From Planctomycetota bacterium (GTDB lineage: Bacteria > Planctomycetota > Planctomycetia > Pirellulales > Pirellulaceae), in the NCBI GenBank assembly GCA_026692865.1, contig JAPLNI010000058.1, forward strand, positions 434,938 to 498,937: DNA of 64,000 nt. The letters run 5' to 3'. A program made the position numbers and the translations under genes. Every line of letters starts with the position of its first letter. The stretch's first letter is position 1. The notes below the pieces were generated by a model, which was given only the letters and a program-made list of their open reading frames with translations, made no database searches and was not told where the DNA came from. This document shows positions 1-8,192 of the stretch, piece after piece.

Positions 1-15
1 CACAGCACTCCAAAA

Positions 16-45
16 CTTTGGACTGCGGCGACTCGTCGCCGCTTT
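16..45. repeat. GC-rich palindromic repeat, copy 1
   Basis: A 30-bp unit containing the 18-bp stem-loop GCGGCGA-CTCG-TCGCCGC. An identical copy lies in opposite orientation at 2765-2794. The short motif CACAGCACTCCAAA sits beside it at 1-14, recurs at 174-187, and recurs inverted at 2659-2675. I infer a REP-like dispersed intergenic element; a terminator role for the stem is possible. Confidence 0.8.
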
Positions 46-219
46 TCGACAGATCTAGCAGCTTTCAATCATCAACATCAGCGTTAAAGAGGGGACGTTC
101 GATCAACTTGAATTGTTTTGCTAAGACGTAAAACTCGATTAGCAAGATCGTCCGCCCCAAAGCTGTGCCGAGTCACAGCACTCCAAATAGCTGTCTCGTC
201 CGACAACTAAAATCAAACG

Positions 220-254
220 AAAAAACCCTCGCGCGATGTTTCCACCGGCGAGGG
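220..254 (-). terminator. Intrinsic terminator of the HTH/receiver gene
   Basis: Read on the minus strand, the 7-bp stem CCCTCGC/GCGAGGG encloses a 15-nt loop and is followed at once by six T. It lies 33 bp past the stop codon of the minus-strand gene that ends at 287, which fits a rho-independent terminator for that gene. Confidence 0.8.
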
Positions 255-286
255 CTATGGATGTGTCAGAGTTGGAGTGATCGAAA

Positions 287-859
287 TTAGACCAATTCCT
301 TCTTTGCACCGATCAGTGTTCGTAGTCGTTCTGCAAGCAGTCTTGCGTCGAACGGCTTCTTGAATGTTTCGTTGATGCTCGAACGATCGAAGCTCATGGT
401 GTTACCATCATCTGGTAGCAACGCAATGAGAGTGATCTCAGCAAAGTCAGGATTCTTACGCAGATTTTGGCAAATCTGCAAAGCTTCCAACTTACCGATC
501 GAGAAGTCAACGATCATGCAATCAGGATGGAAGCTTTCGGCTTGGATGCCGGCTTCGAAACCGCTTGCTGCCACTGAAACCTTGAAGCTCCTCTCAACCG
601 GTAATTCCCGCTTGAGGTTTTCGATGAGGACCTGATCTTGAGCAACGATCAGAACCTTGGCCATGGCCTCATCTTCCAAATCTCCCAAAGGCATACCATG
701 CTCTTTGAGAAATTTGATTAGATACTCTCGGGGGATGCGTCGGTCTTGTGAACCGGGGATGCGGTACCCTTTGAGTCGGCCGGAGTCGAACCATTTGCTT
801 ACGGTTCGCGGGGCCACCTTACAGATCTTTGCGACCTGTCCCGTGGTGAACACCTTCAT
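287..859 (-). CDS. HTH (excisionase/MerR-like) protein with C-terminal receiver domain
   Basis: 190 aa. Residues 1-56 form a small winged-helix DNA-binding domain of the excisionase/MerR kind (GQVAKICKVAPRTVSKW, then a wing ending in RRIPREYL). Residues 67-187 form a CheY-like receiver fold with the probable phospho-acceptor D118 (MIVDF) and the conserved lysine in FKKPF. The usual paired acidic residues after strand 1 are replaced by A-Q-D (73-75), and the Thr/Ser switch position reads LIALLPD, so phosphorylation may be weak or absent. The order is reversed from classical response regulators, with DNA binding first. No histidine kinase is nearby. Single gene with its own terminator. The role is probably transcriptional regulation; the target is unknown. 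Confidence 0.8.
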   Translation of the reverse strand: MKVFTTGQVAKICKVAPRTVSKWFDSGRLKGYRIPGSQDRRIPREYLIKFLKEHGMPLGDLEDEAMAKVLIVAQDQVLIENLKRELPVERSFKVSVAASGFEAGIQAESFHPDCMIVDFSIGKLEALQICQNLRKNPDFAEITLIALLPDDGNTMSFDRSSINETFKKPFDARLLAERLRTLIGAKKELV

Positions 860-1602
860 ATTCGATTTCTCCGTTACCTTCGATTGCTAGGGATACTAAC
901 CCAAAGAACCAGGCATGTTTCTTAGGATTGGCACGGTAGACCTTCAACAACCCGCTTGTGTAGAGAACGATTTACATCGTCAACTAGGGCTTCTCCGCTA
1001 CGAAGTTTAACAACATCCATGTCGTCTCCCTTCAAGCATCGATGCCACTCACAAGCGACAAATTGCTCAAGGTATTCAATTCCAGACACCAAGCACCTTT
1101 CCTGTCAGATCCTTCCGACATTGTTGTGCTTGCGATGATCGATTTCGACGTATCGTAATCCTTATTACAGACTCTTCGAACCGCACCCCTTATACGGACT
1201 TCGAATCGACCTGTATGGATACAAATAGCGAGCAGTTCAATCATGCATGGTTGCCAGATGCAGGCGGAACAAACCCTCGAAGTTTCACCCAAACAAGCAC
1301 GAAATAGCTCGCAGGATGTACCTTTGAATACGACCGATACCGAGAAAGTATCAGCCGTGAATGAATTGTCCCCCCAACATTTAGCAGCAATGATCGGCTA
1401 CTCGTGCGTACTTGGCCCGAAGGTTCGTACACGTCAAAAGCATACCAAGCTGTCTAAGACCTAGTTTCGATTCAAATGGGGGGATTACTTTAGAAAGAAT
1501 CTTCGGATGTTAAGTTACAAGCGTTGCAAGCCAAACCGGCTTGCCGACCGACACAAAAAATCCCTGTTTATTCAAAATCTTCACACAAAAGTAAAAATTC
1601 GC
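860..1602. other. 743-bp gap without a convincing gene
   Basis: Short open frames here (for example 1243-1464 plus) lack a ribosome site and any recognisable domain. A perfect 7-bp stem GCAAGCC/GGCTTGC with a 5-nt loop occurs at 1526-1544, but no T-tract follows it on either strand. The segment also holds the upstream region of the HTH/receiver gene, with GGAG about 10 nt before its ATG. Nothing else is seen. Confidence 0.5.
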
Positions 1603-2628
1603 TCAAGCGATAATCAGCTCCACGACGTCACAATCGACCGGTTCATAGTCAGGTTTTACCGATTGGTATTGCAACTGGCCTCGCTTCCAAACCTTGGCAC
1701 CTTTGAACCTCTCTACTAATGACTCGTGAATCTGAGCGGCCACCTCCCGCAGAGTATCTCCACGGCGAATGAATAGTGGTTTCTCCATATCTGGAGCAGC
1801 CTCTTTTGGGTGCTTGCAGTAGACCCGCACGATATTCATCGCTTTCACCGACAATTCTATCGCCGATTCCAGAGTCGCCTTGTCAACTGCTGAGACCGCG
1901 ACCTTTGGTAAAGATAGGCTGAGGAATTCCTCGAATGATTCCAAGCGATCCGCAACCTCGGCGGCGTTGTATGAATATTCCGTTAGGTTGCCAACGATAA
2001 TAGTCGCAACAGTTTTGACTCCGATTTCGTTAGGATCTAACGCGGTCGCAACTGCGAGTCGTGTCTTCTCGCTGCGGAAGCGATCGATTGCTTGCTGAGT
2101 TTGTTCGATAAAGTCATCGCTACCTAAATCAACAACCAACCAGACCAAATCTGCACTGCGTACCCACTGCGCGAGATCATCCTCCGCAGGCGGATATCCG
2201 ATCGATGGCAAATCGATCAACTGCAACGGACAGTCTTGCCAGCGCATCATTCCAAATTGAGGGGCTCGCGTGGTGAATGCTTCGGCCTTCAATGTTTCCG
2301 AGCGTGGCGGAAGATTTACACGAGTCAAAGATTGCAGAAGCCGAGTTTTTCCGCCACGTGTTGGACCAATCATTACCACGCGTCCAACCCCCTGCTTGGC
2401 GATACTACTCGCCGCGTTCCCCCTAGATGGTGTTGCTTCGCTTCGTTCAACAACCAGCCGCAGCTTTGCAATCTTTGTTTTGAGATCCGCTTGCATGCGA
2501 TCGGTCCCTTTGTGTTTAGGGATCTCGCGCAGCATCCTTCGCAGTGCTTCCAACTGGTCTGATGGAGTCACCGCTTTTCGATAGTCGGCTTCCGCACTGA
2601 AATATTGAGGCGTGAGATTAGCTGGCAT
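1603..2628 (-). CDS. DRG/Obg-like GTPase with C-terminal TGS domain
   Basis: 341 aa. The N-terminus (about 1-58, with REIPKHKGTDRMQADLK) matches the helical leader of DRG-type GTPases. The P-loop is GPTRGGKT at 88-95 and the Walker B/G3 segment is DLPSIG at 139-144. A TGS domain occupies about 266-341 (RRGDTLREVAAQIH, then WKRGQLQYQSVKP). Where the guanine-specificity motif NKxD is expected (about 211-217), the sequence reads IVGNLTE, so base specificity is doubtful. DRG proteins are ribosome-associated GTPases; a translation-related role is inferred, not shown. The gene lies downstream of carA on the same strand with a 181-bp gap containing a palindromic repeat, so it is probably a separate unit. 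Confidence 0.8.
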   Translation of the reverse strand: MPANLTPQYFSAEADYRKAVTPSDQLEALRRMLREIPKHKGTDRMQADLKTKIAKLRLVVERSEATPSRGNAASSIAKQGVGRVVMIGPTRGGKTRLLQSLTRVNLPPRSETLKAEAFTTRAPQFGMMRWQDCPLQLIDLPSIGYPPAEDDLAQWVRSADLVWLVVDLGSDDFIEQTQQAIDRFRSEKTRLAVATALDPNEIGVKTVATIIVGNLTEYSYNAAEVADRLESFEEFLSLSLPKVAVSAVDKATLESAIELSVKAMNIVRVYCKHPKEAAPDMEKPLFIRRGDTLREVAAQIHESLVERFKGAKVWKRGQLQYQSVKPDYEPVDCDVVELIIA

Positions 2629-2764
2629 AACAGAGAAGCATACACGAAGCGCAACTTCTTTGGAGTGCTGTGACTTGTCCCAGCTTTCGGGCGGTTGGTT
2701 AGACGCTAAGAAAGATGTTCTCTTTGCATGAACGGTCTCGATTGAGAGCCGTTAGATAAGTCTT

Positions 2765-2794
2765 AAAGCGGCGACGAGTCGCCGCAGTCCAAAG
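2765..2794. repeat. GC-rich palindromic repeat, copy 2 (inverted)
   Basis: An exact reverse-complement copy of the 30-bp unit at 16-45, placed 15 bp downstream of the carA stop codon. The inner 18-bp stem could act as a transcription terminator for carA, although no strong T-tract follows on the minus strand. Confidence 0.8.
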
Positions 2795-2809
2795 AGAACT
2801 AAACCAACA

Positions 2810-3973
2810 TTAAAGTTCCTTCTGAAACTCATTAAACAAGTAACTACTGTCATGTGGTCCGGCAGAGGCTTCTGGGTGGTATTGGACGCTGAAGGCGTTG
2901 AACTGCGTGTGTCTAACTCCAGCGATCGTGTTGTCGTTCAGATTGCGATGAGTTATCTTCAATGACGCGGGTAGGCTGTCTTCCTCGACTGCGAAGCCGT
3001 GATTCTGCGAAGTGATTTCAACCTTGCCCGTTTCCACATTCAAGACTGGTTGATTACCACCGCGATGCCCAAACTTCAACTTGAAGGTCTTGGCACCGCT
3101 GGCAAGTGCGAGAAGCTGGTGACCAAGGCAAATACCAAAGATCGGCTTCTTGCCCAGCAGGTCGCGGATGGTATTGATTGCATATTCAAGCGGCTCCGGA
3201 TCGCCGGGGCCGTTGCTCAAGAAGATCCCATCTGGATTCTCAGCCAAGACCTGTTCGGCTGTTGCAGTGCCGGGCAGCACAACAACCTCGTTGCCGCGCT
3301 GCGAGAGATGACGAGCAATATTCCATTTCATGCCAAAGTCCAGACACACGATTCTCGGTGGCTTGCCGGCAGCGGTTTCACTCGATCCAGTGGCTGCAGC
3401 GGCAGGGGCGTGGCTTTGATGATCACATAAATCCATCAGGTAATGAAGTTTTTGATCCCAAGACGACGACGCCTCCGGAACGACTTCGCGTACTAAATCA
3501 CGGCCGACCAAGCCAAGACTTGACTTTGCTTTCGATACTAGTGACGCATTGTCCAGGTCGATTGTAGAAATGACACCCTTAAGGGCCCCGACGGAACGAA
3601 TCCGACGAACGATGGCCCGCGTGTCGACTCCAGCGATCGCAATAACTTTGTGCTTTTTCAAGTAATCTTGAAGCGAAAGATTCGATCGGAAGTTGCTTCG
3701 GACGCGGCTGTCTTCTCGGACTACAAAACCAGATAGCTGAGGCTTTCTGCTTTCCAGATCGTCATCGTTAACGCCATAATTTCCGATCAGAGGGTAAGTC
3801 ATCGTGACGATTTGACCACGATAGCTCGGGTCGGTCATGATTTCTTGATAGCCGGTCATCGAAGTGTTAAAAACGACTTCTCCGTCCACTTCACCGTCGG
3901 CCCCAATAGCGACCCCTTCATAAACGGTGCCGTCCTCGAGTGCCAGCTTTGCTACATTACCCTTTCGAATCAC
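2810..3973 (-). CDS. carA: Carbamoyl-phosphate synthase small (glutaminase) subunit
   Basis: 387 aa, the usual length for CarA. It hydrolyses glutamine and passes ammonia to the large subunit CarB for carbamoyl phosphate synthesis, feeding pyrimidine and arginine biosynthesis in the cytoplasm. The N-terminal CPSase domain (1-140) begins with LEDGTVYEG and holds FNTSMTGYQEI. The class I amidotransferase domain (about 206-387) has the nucleophile C282 in GICLGHQ and the partners H366 and E368 in YHPEAS. An alanine-rich linker at about 190-202 is a local oddity. carB is not in the window; pyrE, of the same pathway, is about 60 kb away. Confidence 0.97.
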   Translation of the reverse strand: MIRKGNVAKLALEDGTVYEGVAIGADGEVDGEVVFNTSMTGYQEIMTDPSYRGQIVTMTYPLIGNYGVNDDDLESRKPQLSGFVVREDSRVRSNFRSNLSLQDYLKKHKVIAIAGVDTRAIVRRIRSVGALKGVISTIDLDNASLVSKAKSSLGLVGRDLVREVVPEASSSWDQKLHYLMDLCDHQSHAPAAAATGSSETAAGKPPRIVCLDFGMKWNIARHLSQRGNEVVVLPGTATAEQVLAENPDGIFLSNGPGDPEPLEYAINTIRDLLGKKPIFGICLGHQLLALASGAKTFKLKFGHRGGNQPVLNVETGKVEITSQNHGFAVEEDSLPASLKITHRNLNDNTIAGVRHTQFNAFSVQYHPEASAGPHDSSYLFNEFQKEL

Positions 3974-4142
3974 AGAAAATTCCTCACTGCGTTGGCTTCT
4001 TTAGTTCAGCGGTATGATACTAGGACCCAATCAAATCGAATAGGCCGCACTGTAATTCAGTACACGTCAAATAGTGCATTGGGTCTAGGTCCGATGTTTC
4101 CATAACGTATAGAGTGAAAAGACTGCGTAATAAGCGTGTTTT

Positions 4143-5492
4143 ATGAATCCATTGCTTCAAATTCCCGAGCTCCAGTCGCTGCAATCACCTTCCTCTTTGG
4201 TTCGAATTCCGCAAGAAATCGATGTGCCGGTGACCAATCGCGTGATGCGGCTAGTCGATTCGGCTGCCTTTCGCAGGTTGGCTCGCGTCAGCCAACTGGG
4301 GCTTGTCGCGACCGTTTATCCTGGAGCTAACCACACGCGATTCGAGCATTCCTTGGGCGTTTATCGGAATGCTCTTCTCTATCTGCAACGCTTGGCCACC
4401 ATTCCAGAGTTTCAACAACAAGTCTCCGTCGATCATGCTCATCTATTCTTGGTCTCGGCGTTGCTTCATGACGTCGGACACTTTCCGTTTTGTCATTTGA
4501 TCGAGGATATGCAGATTCCAGGGATGCAGCGACATGAAGCAATGGCTTCCCTTTTTTTAGAATCAGATTCGATTGCCAAATTGCTTTTGCAAGACTGGGG
4601 CGTTCAAGCAAAGGATGTCTGCGAGCTCTTGTCACCGATCAACAAGAAGCAGCCTCGCTATCCGCTGCTGTCGAGTCTGCTAAGCGGTCCGATCGATGTC
4701 GACAAGCTCGACTATCTCGATCGTGATTCTCTTCACGCAGGCGTGCCGTATGGTCGCAACTTTGATCGAAGTCGCTTGATCAGCCAACTCTGTTTGACTC
4801 CGGATGGACAGTCGCTTGCGATAACTGAAAAAGGTCGAACGGCTGCGGAGATGATGGTCTTTGCACGCTATGTCATGTTCAGTGAAGTTTACTGGCATCA
4901 TACCGTGCGAGCGGCCACGGCCATGTTACAGCGAGCGATTTGGGGTTTGCTTTCGGAAGAAGAATCGACTGTCGAATCACCGATGGGGCACTTCGTTAAC
5001 GAGTGGGGCAAACTTTCAGAACAAGCTTTTATCGGTAGGCTTCGAACCATAGCAAGGAACACTCCCCATGCTGATTTGGTCGAAGGACTTTTTGGTGATC
5101 ACCGATCTATCTACAAGTGTGTTGGAGAATATCATTGCCAAGAGGCTCCCGCGCTACACACGGCAATCGCGCGAAGACCCTATTCGGATCTCCAAGACCT
5201 AGCGTACCGACTATCTGAAAAAATTGCTCGCGAGACATGTATCGAAATCCAGCCGCACGAACTGATTATTGACGCTCCACCACCAAAACTAGAAGTGCAA
5301 TTTAAAATTGAGGTCAGGCAATCCTCAGGAAAGTTCGTGCAGTTGGGTGAGTTGTCACCGGTGATCCAGACACTCACTACCCAGCAGTTCGACAACCTTG
5401 TAAAACGAGTCCGAGTATTCGTAAAGCCCGAACTCCGTGAGCAATTAAAAAATCGACCTATCCAAGAATACTTGAGTGCCGTTTTGAACTAA
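4143..5492 (+). CDS. HD-domain phosphohydrolase (dGTPase/SAMHD1-like)
   Basis: 449 aa. The HD metal-binding set is visible: H69 in HTRFEHS, H109-D110 in LLHDVGH, and D185 in GPIDVDKLDYLDRD. This arrangement, with a helical domain following, is that of the COG1078 HD superfamily related to dNTP triphosphohydrolases. The substrate cannot be told from sequence; hydrolysis of a nucleotide phosphate is the family-based guess. The gene is divergent from carA with a 169-bp gap and is convergent with the minus-strand gene ending at 5516. Confidence 0.85.
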   Translation: MNPLLQIPELQSLQSPSSLVRIPQEIDVPVTNRVMRLVDSAAFRRLARVSQLGLVATVYPGANHTRFEHSLGVYRNALLYLQRLATIPEFQQQVSVDHAHLFLVSALLHDVGHFPFCHLIEDMQIPGMQRHEAMASLFLESDSIAKLLLQDWGVQAKDVCELLSPINKKQPRYPLLSSLLSGPIDVDKLDYLDRDSLHAGVPYGRNFDRSRLISQLCLTPDGQSLAITEKGRTAAEMMVFARYVMFSEVYWHHTVRAATAMLQRAIWGLLSEEESTVESPMGHFVNEWGKLSEQAFIGRLRTIARNTPHADLVEGLFGDHRSIYKCVGEYHCQEAPALHTAIARRPYSDLQDLAYRLSEKIARETCIEIQPHELIIDAPPPKLEVQFKIEVRQSSGKFVQLGELSPVIQTLTTQQFDNLVKRVRVFVKPELREQLKNRPIQEYLSAVLN

Positions 5493-5515
5493 TTGAAGCT
5501 TTGGGTACGAAGTAA

Positions 5516-6055
5516 CTACGCAAGCGACTTTACGATGTATCGGTAAGCCTTGGCGTAGATTTTTGAATCCGAGGAGGCTCGCGGTCCTGCGATGTTTAAG
5601 ATGCTGATATGATTCGATTCAATCCAAGAGATTAGCTGTTCGCAGGAGACTCGACCAGAGAGTCGGATCTTCAGGCATGGTTTGTTGAGCTGCGTCGCAT
5701 AGCGCGCGGTGAGCAACGTTCCGCCTTGGAGTCGCCCGCCGTAGAGGATTAGCGTCCCATCCGAATCGAGGACATTTTGTCGTGTGCGATCCGAGTAATT
5801 CGGCGAGTCCAATTCGACAAGCTGATACTGATCCGGTATCGGTCCGTCCTCAGAGCGTCGGCCAAGCGGGCACCATCCGCCATGTTCGATTCCAAGGTGA
5901 ATCGCCGCATCCAAGCCAGCTCGATCTACTCCAGTTTGACCGCCGGAGATGATTCGCTGAATACGAAAGTTCGGCGGTAAGAGACTAGCAGGCGGGACGC
6001 TAGCGGATTCAGGATCCGCTGGCGAGTCGTTATGATACTTGCTGCTTTTCTTCAT
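5516..6055 (-). CDS. Putative molybdenum-carrier / SLOG-fold protein
   Basis: 179 aa. The motif IISGGQTGVDRAGLDAA, followed by GGWCPLGRRSEDGPIP and LILYGG.LQGGT, is characteristic of the 'putative molybdenum carrier' family, which has a Rossmann-like nucleotide-binding fold. The biochemical role in bacteria is unsettled. The first about 30 residues are low-complexity and may not be part of the fold. The gene is last in a minus-strand operon: its ATG overlaps the TGA of the pseudouridine synthase gene (ATGA), implying translational coupling. Confidence 0.8.
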   Translation of the reverse strand: MKKSSKYHNDSPADPESASVPPASLLPPNFRIQRIISGGQTGVDRAGLDAAIHLGIEHGGWCPLGRRSEDGPIPDQYQLVELDSPNYSDRTRQNVLDSDGTLILYGGRLQGGTLLTARYATQLNKPCLKIRLSGRVSCEQLISWIESNHISILNIAGPRASSDSKIYAKAYRYIVKSLA

Positions 6056-6729
6056 GTTCTATCGGTGTAACGTTGCCAGCACGCGGGTAATGGAGCCCTA
6101 AACTCTTGACGAACCTTCGTGGTTGGATGATCGATCGATACGCTAGAGCAGTGCAATGCGATGCCACTTGGAAAAGTGATTTCCGAGCCATACTTGCGAT
6201 CACCGAGTATGGAGCAGTGAATGGCTTCCATTTGAGCTCGGATTTGGTGCTTTCTACCGGTTTCTAAAGCGATCTCCAGTTGGCTCCACTGATCGCAGGA
6301 GCCAATCACGCGATAGCTGAGTATACCCAACTGTGCGCCTGGGATTTCGTGGTCGAGCCAACGAGTTTTAGTCATCGACTCATCTCGAAGCAACCAGTGC
6401 TTGAGCTGCAATTCATTCGCGCGAGGGCGTCCTTGGACTAAGGCGACGTATGTTTTTGCAACTTCACGATCACGAAATTGTTCGCTAAGTCGTGCGGCCG
6501 ATTTCGAAGTCCTCGCAAGCGGTACAACGCCAGTGACGCAGCGGTCTAACCGGCTTACCACGCCTAAATAAACCGCGCCTGGTTTATTGTACTTGATGCG
6601 AATGTACTCTTTGGCCTCGTCCAACAAGCTCGGTTGATCAGGCTGCGCTCCTTGAACAATACAGTTGGCTGGTTTGTTAAGGACGAGTAGATGATTGTCT
6701 TCGTACAGTACGTTTATTGCAATCGACAC
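6052..6729 (-). CDS. RluA-family RNA pseudouridine synthase
   Basis: About 225 aa. The catalytic aspartate is in SRLDRCVTGV, and the N-terminal signature is LYEDNHLLVLNKPA. RluA-family enzymes isomerise uridines in rRNA or tRNA; the exact site is not predictable here. I chose a GTG start at 6729 because it follows AAGGA with about 10-nt spacing and lies just past the tsaE stop. A longer ATG frame from 6780 would overlap tsaE by 44 bp and add a non-conserved leader. The gene is third in the rsmE-tsaE-rluA-carrier operon and overlaps the next gene by 4 bp. Confidence 0.85.
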   Translation of the reverse strand: MSIAINVLYEDNHLLVLNKPANCIVQGAQPDQPSLLDEAKEYIRIKYNKPGAVYLGVVSRLDRCVTGVVPLARTSKSAARLSEQFRDREVAKTYVALVQGRPRANELQLKHWLLRDESMTKTRWLDHEIPGAQLGILSYRVIGSCDQWSQLEIALETGRKHQIRAQMEAIHCSILGDRKYGSEITFPSGIALHCSSVSIDHPTTKVRQEFRAPLPACWQRYTDRT

Positions 6730-6736
6730 AATCGCG

Positions 6737-7258
6737 TTATCCTTGAAGTTGCAAAAGTATGAGATCTGATTGAGGTCCATAACTTTTGATAGTCACCAGC
6801 CGATCGTTTTCGTTGATGACATCGATCTCCAAACCAAGATGGTCTTTCGGGAACAAAGATACGAATTTTGCACCCCACTCCACCACCATGATAGCAGGCT
6901 GCTCGAACATTTCTTCGATTCCAAGCTCTAGAAACTCGTCGTCATCGTTAACGCGATAGAGATCTAGGTGGTTAATCGGTGGCGTCGTCGGATAACTTTG
7001 AATGATCACAAAAGTTGGGCTTGTAACATCTCCGTCTGCGGCCCCAAATGCTTGTGCAAGCTGTTGCGCGAAGAAAGTTTTCCCAGCTCCAAGCGTCCCA
7101 TCCAATCGTATGATTACAGACATCGGCTCGGAGTTTTTTTGTACGGCACATATTGCAGCAGCGAAGTCACTTGCAAAGCGAACGCAACCATCTGGTCCAA
7201 TCCAGCGGACTGTGTGCTCGCGATTCGGATACTCACGACCTGTTTGCTCGCCGCTCAT
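6737..7258 (-). CDS. tsaE: tRNA threonylcarbamoyladenosine biosynthesis ATPase TsaE
   Basis: 173 aa. The Walker A motif GTLGAGKT is followed by SPTF and HLDLYRV, all hallmarks of TsaE. It is the ATPase that supports the TsaB-TsaD complex in making t6A37 on ANN-decoding tRNAs. About 30 extra N-terminal residues precede the usual fold. The start ATG overlaps the rsmE stop as ATGA, so the two RNA-modification genes are translationally coupled. Confidence 0.93.
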   Translation of the reverse strand: MSGEQTGREYPNREHTVRWIGPDGCVRFASDFAAAICAVQKNSEPMSVIIRLDGTLGAGKTFFAQQLAQAFGAADGDVTSPTFVIIQSYPTTPPINHLDLYRVNDDDEFLELGIEEMFEQPAIMVVEWGAKFVSLFPKDHLGLEIDVINENDRLVTIKSYGPQSDLILLQLQG

Positions 7259-8067
7259 TGCGGTTTTCCTGCGATGATTATTGGGGGGAATGTATTCTGC
7301 TTATCATCAAACAAAACTGCAGCGATCGTGGCCAGCGATGCGACTGCCGTTTCAACGCGCAGGATTCGGCTACCCAAGTCGATCACCTTCCACTTACTAT
7401 TGACCGCCTTCAATACCTCGTCATCTGTGAAGCCTCCCTCGGGACCAATTGCAGCGAAGCCATGGTGAGGTTGGATTGCTGCGTTAGATACTAAAAACTG
7501 TTTCATCGTTGTGCGGTGTTCAGCAAGGTCTGGATGAGCGATAATTCGAAAGCTTGGTTCTGTCAACGCATTTTTCTCTGCGGCATTCTCTGCGGCGCGA
7601 CCTAACCAAGTATCAAAATCAATTGGAGGCTTGATTTCCATCAGTCGGTTTCGCTCACATTGCTTACATGCTTCGATAACGAATCTCTGAAGCTTTTCAA
7701 TTGAATTGTCGGTTGGGATTTTAACCGAACGCTCTGTAAGCAGCGGTACCAGCTCATGAACCCCCAGCTCGACTGCTTTTTCGACTACGGCTCGCAATCG
7801 GTCCCCCTTTGGTAGAGAAACTCCGAGCGTAAAGCTGCCCGGGAGATCGCGCGGTGCGAATCGGATGCTTTCGATCTCAATCTCGCAGTCGCGTTTCGTC
7901 GTCGATACGATGATCGCCGGTGCTTCGTTGCCAAGACCATCAAACAAGACACATCGATCTCCGACCGATTCTCGACGAACTCGTAGGGCATGATGGGCTT
8001 CCTCGGGCGGAAGAAAAATTTTCCCCGGCGATAAGGCCTGAGGAACGTAGTAGCGATGAAGCCCCAT
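7255..8067 (-). CDS. rsmE: 16S rRNA (uracil1498-N3)-methyltransferase RsmE
   Basis: 270 aa, slightly longer than typical. The N-terminal PUA-like part contains HHALRVRR and the GDRCVLFDG turn. The SPOUT methyltransferase core has KGDRLRAVVEKAVELGVHE, the ERS loop and the SAM-binding knot IGPEGGFTDDE. RsmE methylates U1498 of 16S rRNA using SAM. The gene heads the four-gene minus-strand operon, with the promoter presumably in the 125-bp divergent gap before the aldo/keto reductase gene. Confidence 0.95.
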   Translation of the reverse strand: MGLHRYYVPQALSPGKIFLPPEEAHHALRVRRESVGDRCVLFDGLGNEAPAIIVSTTKRDCEIEIESIRFAPRDLPGSFTLGVSLPKGDRLRAVVEKAVELGVHELVPLLTERSVKIPTDNSIEKLQRFVIEACKQCERNRLMEIKPPIDFDTWLGRAAENAAEKNALTEPSFRIIAHPDLAEHRTTMKQFLVSNAAIQPHHGFAAIGPEGGFTDDEVLKAVNSKWKVIDLGSRILRVETAVASLATIAAVLFDDKQNTFPPIIIAGKPQ

Positions 8068-8192
8068 AGATGGTTTCTAGGAATGATGCGTAGGCGAGTT
8101 GAGAAAGGTAGTAACGAATTTCCTTCGAGGATATATTTTCAAGTCCGTATAGATGATAACTCAACGCTACTTTTGCACAGGACCTCTTTATT

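Noticed and set aside
1243-1464. 73-codon plus-strand frame in the 860-1602 gap
   Set aside because: No ribosome site and no recognisable motif; composition like non-coding DNA.
4001-4035. TTTAGTTCAGCGGTATGATAC, resembling a tRNA D-arm
   Set aside because: No matching acceptor stem, anticodon arm or T-loop can be built around it.
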